A stretch of DNA of 6,222 bases from assembly GCA_015222795.1 (NCBI GenBank), contig JADFVY010000140.1, forward strand, positions 1 through 6,222, read 5' to 3'. Shown here piece after piece: positions 5,564 through 6,222 of this stretch. The notes below the pieces were generated by a model, which ran no database searches, was not told the DNA's origin, and was given only the letters and a program-made list of their open reading frames with translations. The stretch's first letter is position 1, and every line of letters begins with the position of its first letter. Position numbers and translations under genes: made by a program. The stretch comes from Pseudomonadota bacterium (GTDB lineage: Bacteria > Pseudomonadota > Alphaproteobacteria > UBA8366 > JADFVY01).

Positions 5564-6082
5564 TTATCGGGTTTGGGGGCCACTGCATGCGGTTTGCGCA
5601 AGGGAAGTCAGCAGATCCTGGTCTCCGCCTGACAGTGACAACCCCACGGCGGCGATACAGTCCCCAAGGTTGGCGGATGCATCGGCGATCCGCACCGCCG
5701 TCCCGACGGCCAATTCGCGCTGTTTCGGGGCAAGGCCGGCGATGGACAGTTGCGCCGCATGCTCGGCTTCCAGCTCCAGCGCCTTCACCTTTTCGTGCAT
5801 CGCGGCGGCGCCGGGCATTTCGTCACGTCCTTTGAGATGTCGGCGAATCGCTCGCAGGGGCTCGACGACATTGGCGCGCCAATCCACCGTCCCGTCGGCC
5901 AGCCGCCGCCAGTCCTCGTCCACCAGTCGCCCGCGCCCCGTGGCGCCGGTCCAGCAGGCAAACAGCAGCAGATTGACGTCCAGGCCATGGCGGTTCTGCA
6001 GATCCAGCAGAATTTTTTCGACGCCCGGGCGGCCATAAATATCCAGGGACCAGTCCCAAAACGGATGGTCGGGAAAATCCAT
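5564..6082 (-). CDS. TIGR02444 family protein (DUF2390)
   Basis: This 172-residue soluble protein is of a conserved proteobacterial family of unknown function. The family pattern is plain: FWDWSLDIYGRPGVEKILL (8-26), LQNRHGLDVNLLLFACW (28-44), then DWRANVVEPLRAIRRHLK (67-84), and a later helix ELEAEHAAQ (103-111). The last 50 or so residues, GL-PKQREL onward, are alanine-rich and end in a helix plus a loose tail. No membrane segment or signal peptide is seen. The ATG at 6080-6082 starts right at the family's N-terminal block, but the preceding bases (GACAGTTAGATA) hold no clear ribosome site. Translation may therefore be coupled to an upstream frame that ends three bases earlier. The downstream neighbours on the same strand are the candidate small ORF and DUF465. 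Confidence 0.9.
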   Translation of the reverse strand: MDFPDHPFWDWSLDIYGRPGVEKILLDLQNRHGLDVNLLLFACWTGATGRGRLVDEDWRRLADGTVDWRANVVEPLRAIRRHLKGRDEMPGAAAMHEKVKALELEAEHAAQLSIAGLAPKQRELAVGTAVRIADASANLGDCIAAVGLSLSGGDQDLLTSLAQTACSGPQTR

Positions 6083-6085
6083 TAT

Positions 6086-6222
6086 CTAACTGTCGCCATC
6101 TAAGAGTCTGGCCCGAAATATGTTGCTGTTTTCATTGGCGTTCTCCGAGTCGAATGCAAGGCGCGGTCCGCGGGGCGATGCCGCGCATCGGCCAAGGGCC
6201 GCAACGCGGCAGTCGGCCGGCG
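6086..6222 (-). CDS. Possible C-terminal tail of an upstream gene, cut by window edge
   Basis: One minus-strand frame is open from the right edge to TAG at 6086-6088, three bases before the TIGR02444 start. It would encode about 44 residues ending in an FRARLLDGDS-like segment. Its position would explain the weak ribosome site of TIGR02444 by translational coupling. However, another minus frame is also open from the edge to TAG at 6100-6102, with similar third-position GC (about 65% in each by hand count), and neither tail matches a family I recognise. The region may simply be a GC-rich promoter stretch. It also contains short inverted repeats (for example GCCGC/GCGGC at 6198-6210). Confidence 0.22.
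   Translation of the reverse strand, partial: PADCRVAALGRCAASPRGPRLAFDSENANENSNIFRARLLDGDS

Noticed and set aside
6120..6222. Plus-strand ATG frame open to the right edge (starting MLLFSLAFSES).
   Set aside because: No ribosome site is present. The sequence becomes arginine/alanine-rich like an antisense shadow of a GC-rich region, and it is too short to judge.

Overview
The window is GC-rich bacterial chromosome, most likely alphaproteobacterial and possibly Rhodospirillales-like. This rests on gene content (a YdcH/DUF465 small coiled-coil protein, a TIGR02444 protein, a Nu-class glutathione transferase, a Gram-negative-type periplasmic binding protein) and on high third-position GC. The species cannot be read from the sequence. 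No rRNA, tRNA, CRISPR array, transposase or insertion sequence was seen.

Left part (1-1893): the window opens inside a minus-strand YbjQ/UPF0145 gene, cut at its C-terminus. It is divergent from a plus-strand YfcG-type glutathione-dependent oxidoreductase (342-971). That gene converges, with only a 22-base gap, on a minus-strand EamA/DMT-family membrane transporter (994-1893, GTG start).

Middle (1928-4922): an oligopeptide-type ABC substrate-binding protein (1928-3562, minus, probable TTG start, signal peptide) lies 34 bases upstream of the transporter. The two may be co-transcribed across a perfect 16-base palindrome. No ABC permease or ATPase is nearby, so the binding protein is an orphan here. 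A 202-base divergent spacer separates it from a plus-strand membrane protein of 385 residues (3765-4922). I cannot assign that protein to a named family. It looks like two copies of a 'membrane hairpin plus beta-rich cytosolic domain' module and is the most novel-looking gene in the window.

Right part (4923-6222): the membrane gene ends at a clear intrinsic-terminator hairpin (4953-4977). This is followed by more inverted repeats, including a perfect 11-bp stem at 5027-5055. All remaining recognised genes are on the minus strand: TIGR02444 (5564-6082), a plausible unrecognised small gene (5323-5502 or -5532), and DUF465 (5137-5304). They may form one operon that ends at the shared terminator. 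A minus-strand frame open to the right edge may be the tail of another gene in that operon.

The genes do not form an obvious single pathway. Several are poorly characterised conserved families. The best leads are the duplicated-module membrane protein, the structured 3' region at 4953-5055, and the small ORF upstream of DUF465.
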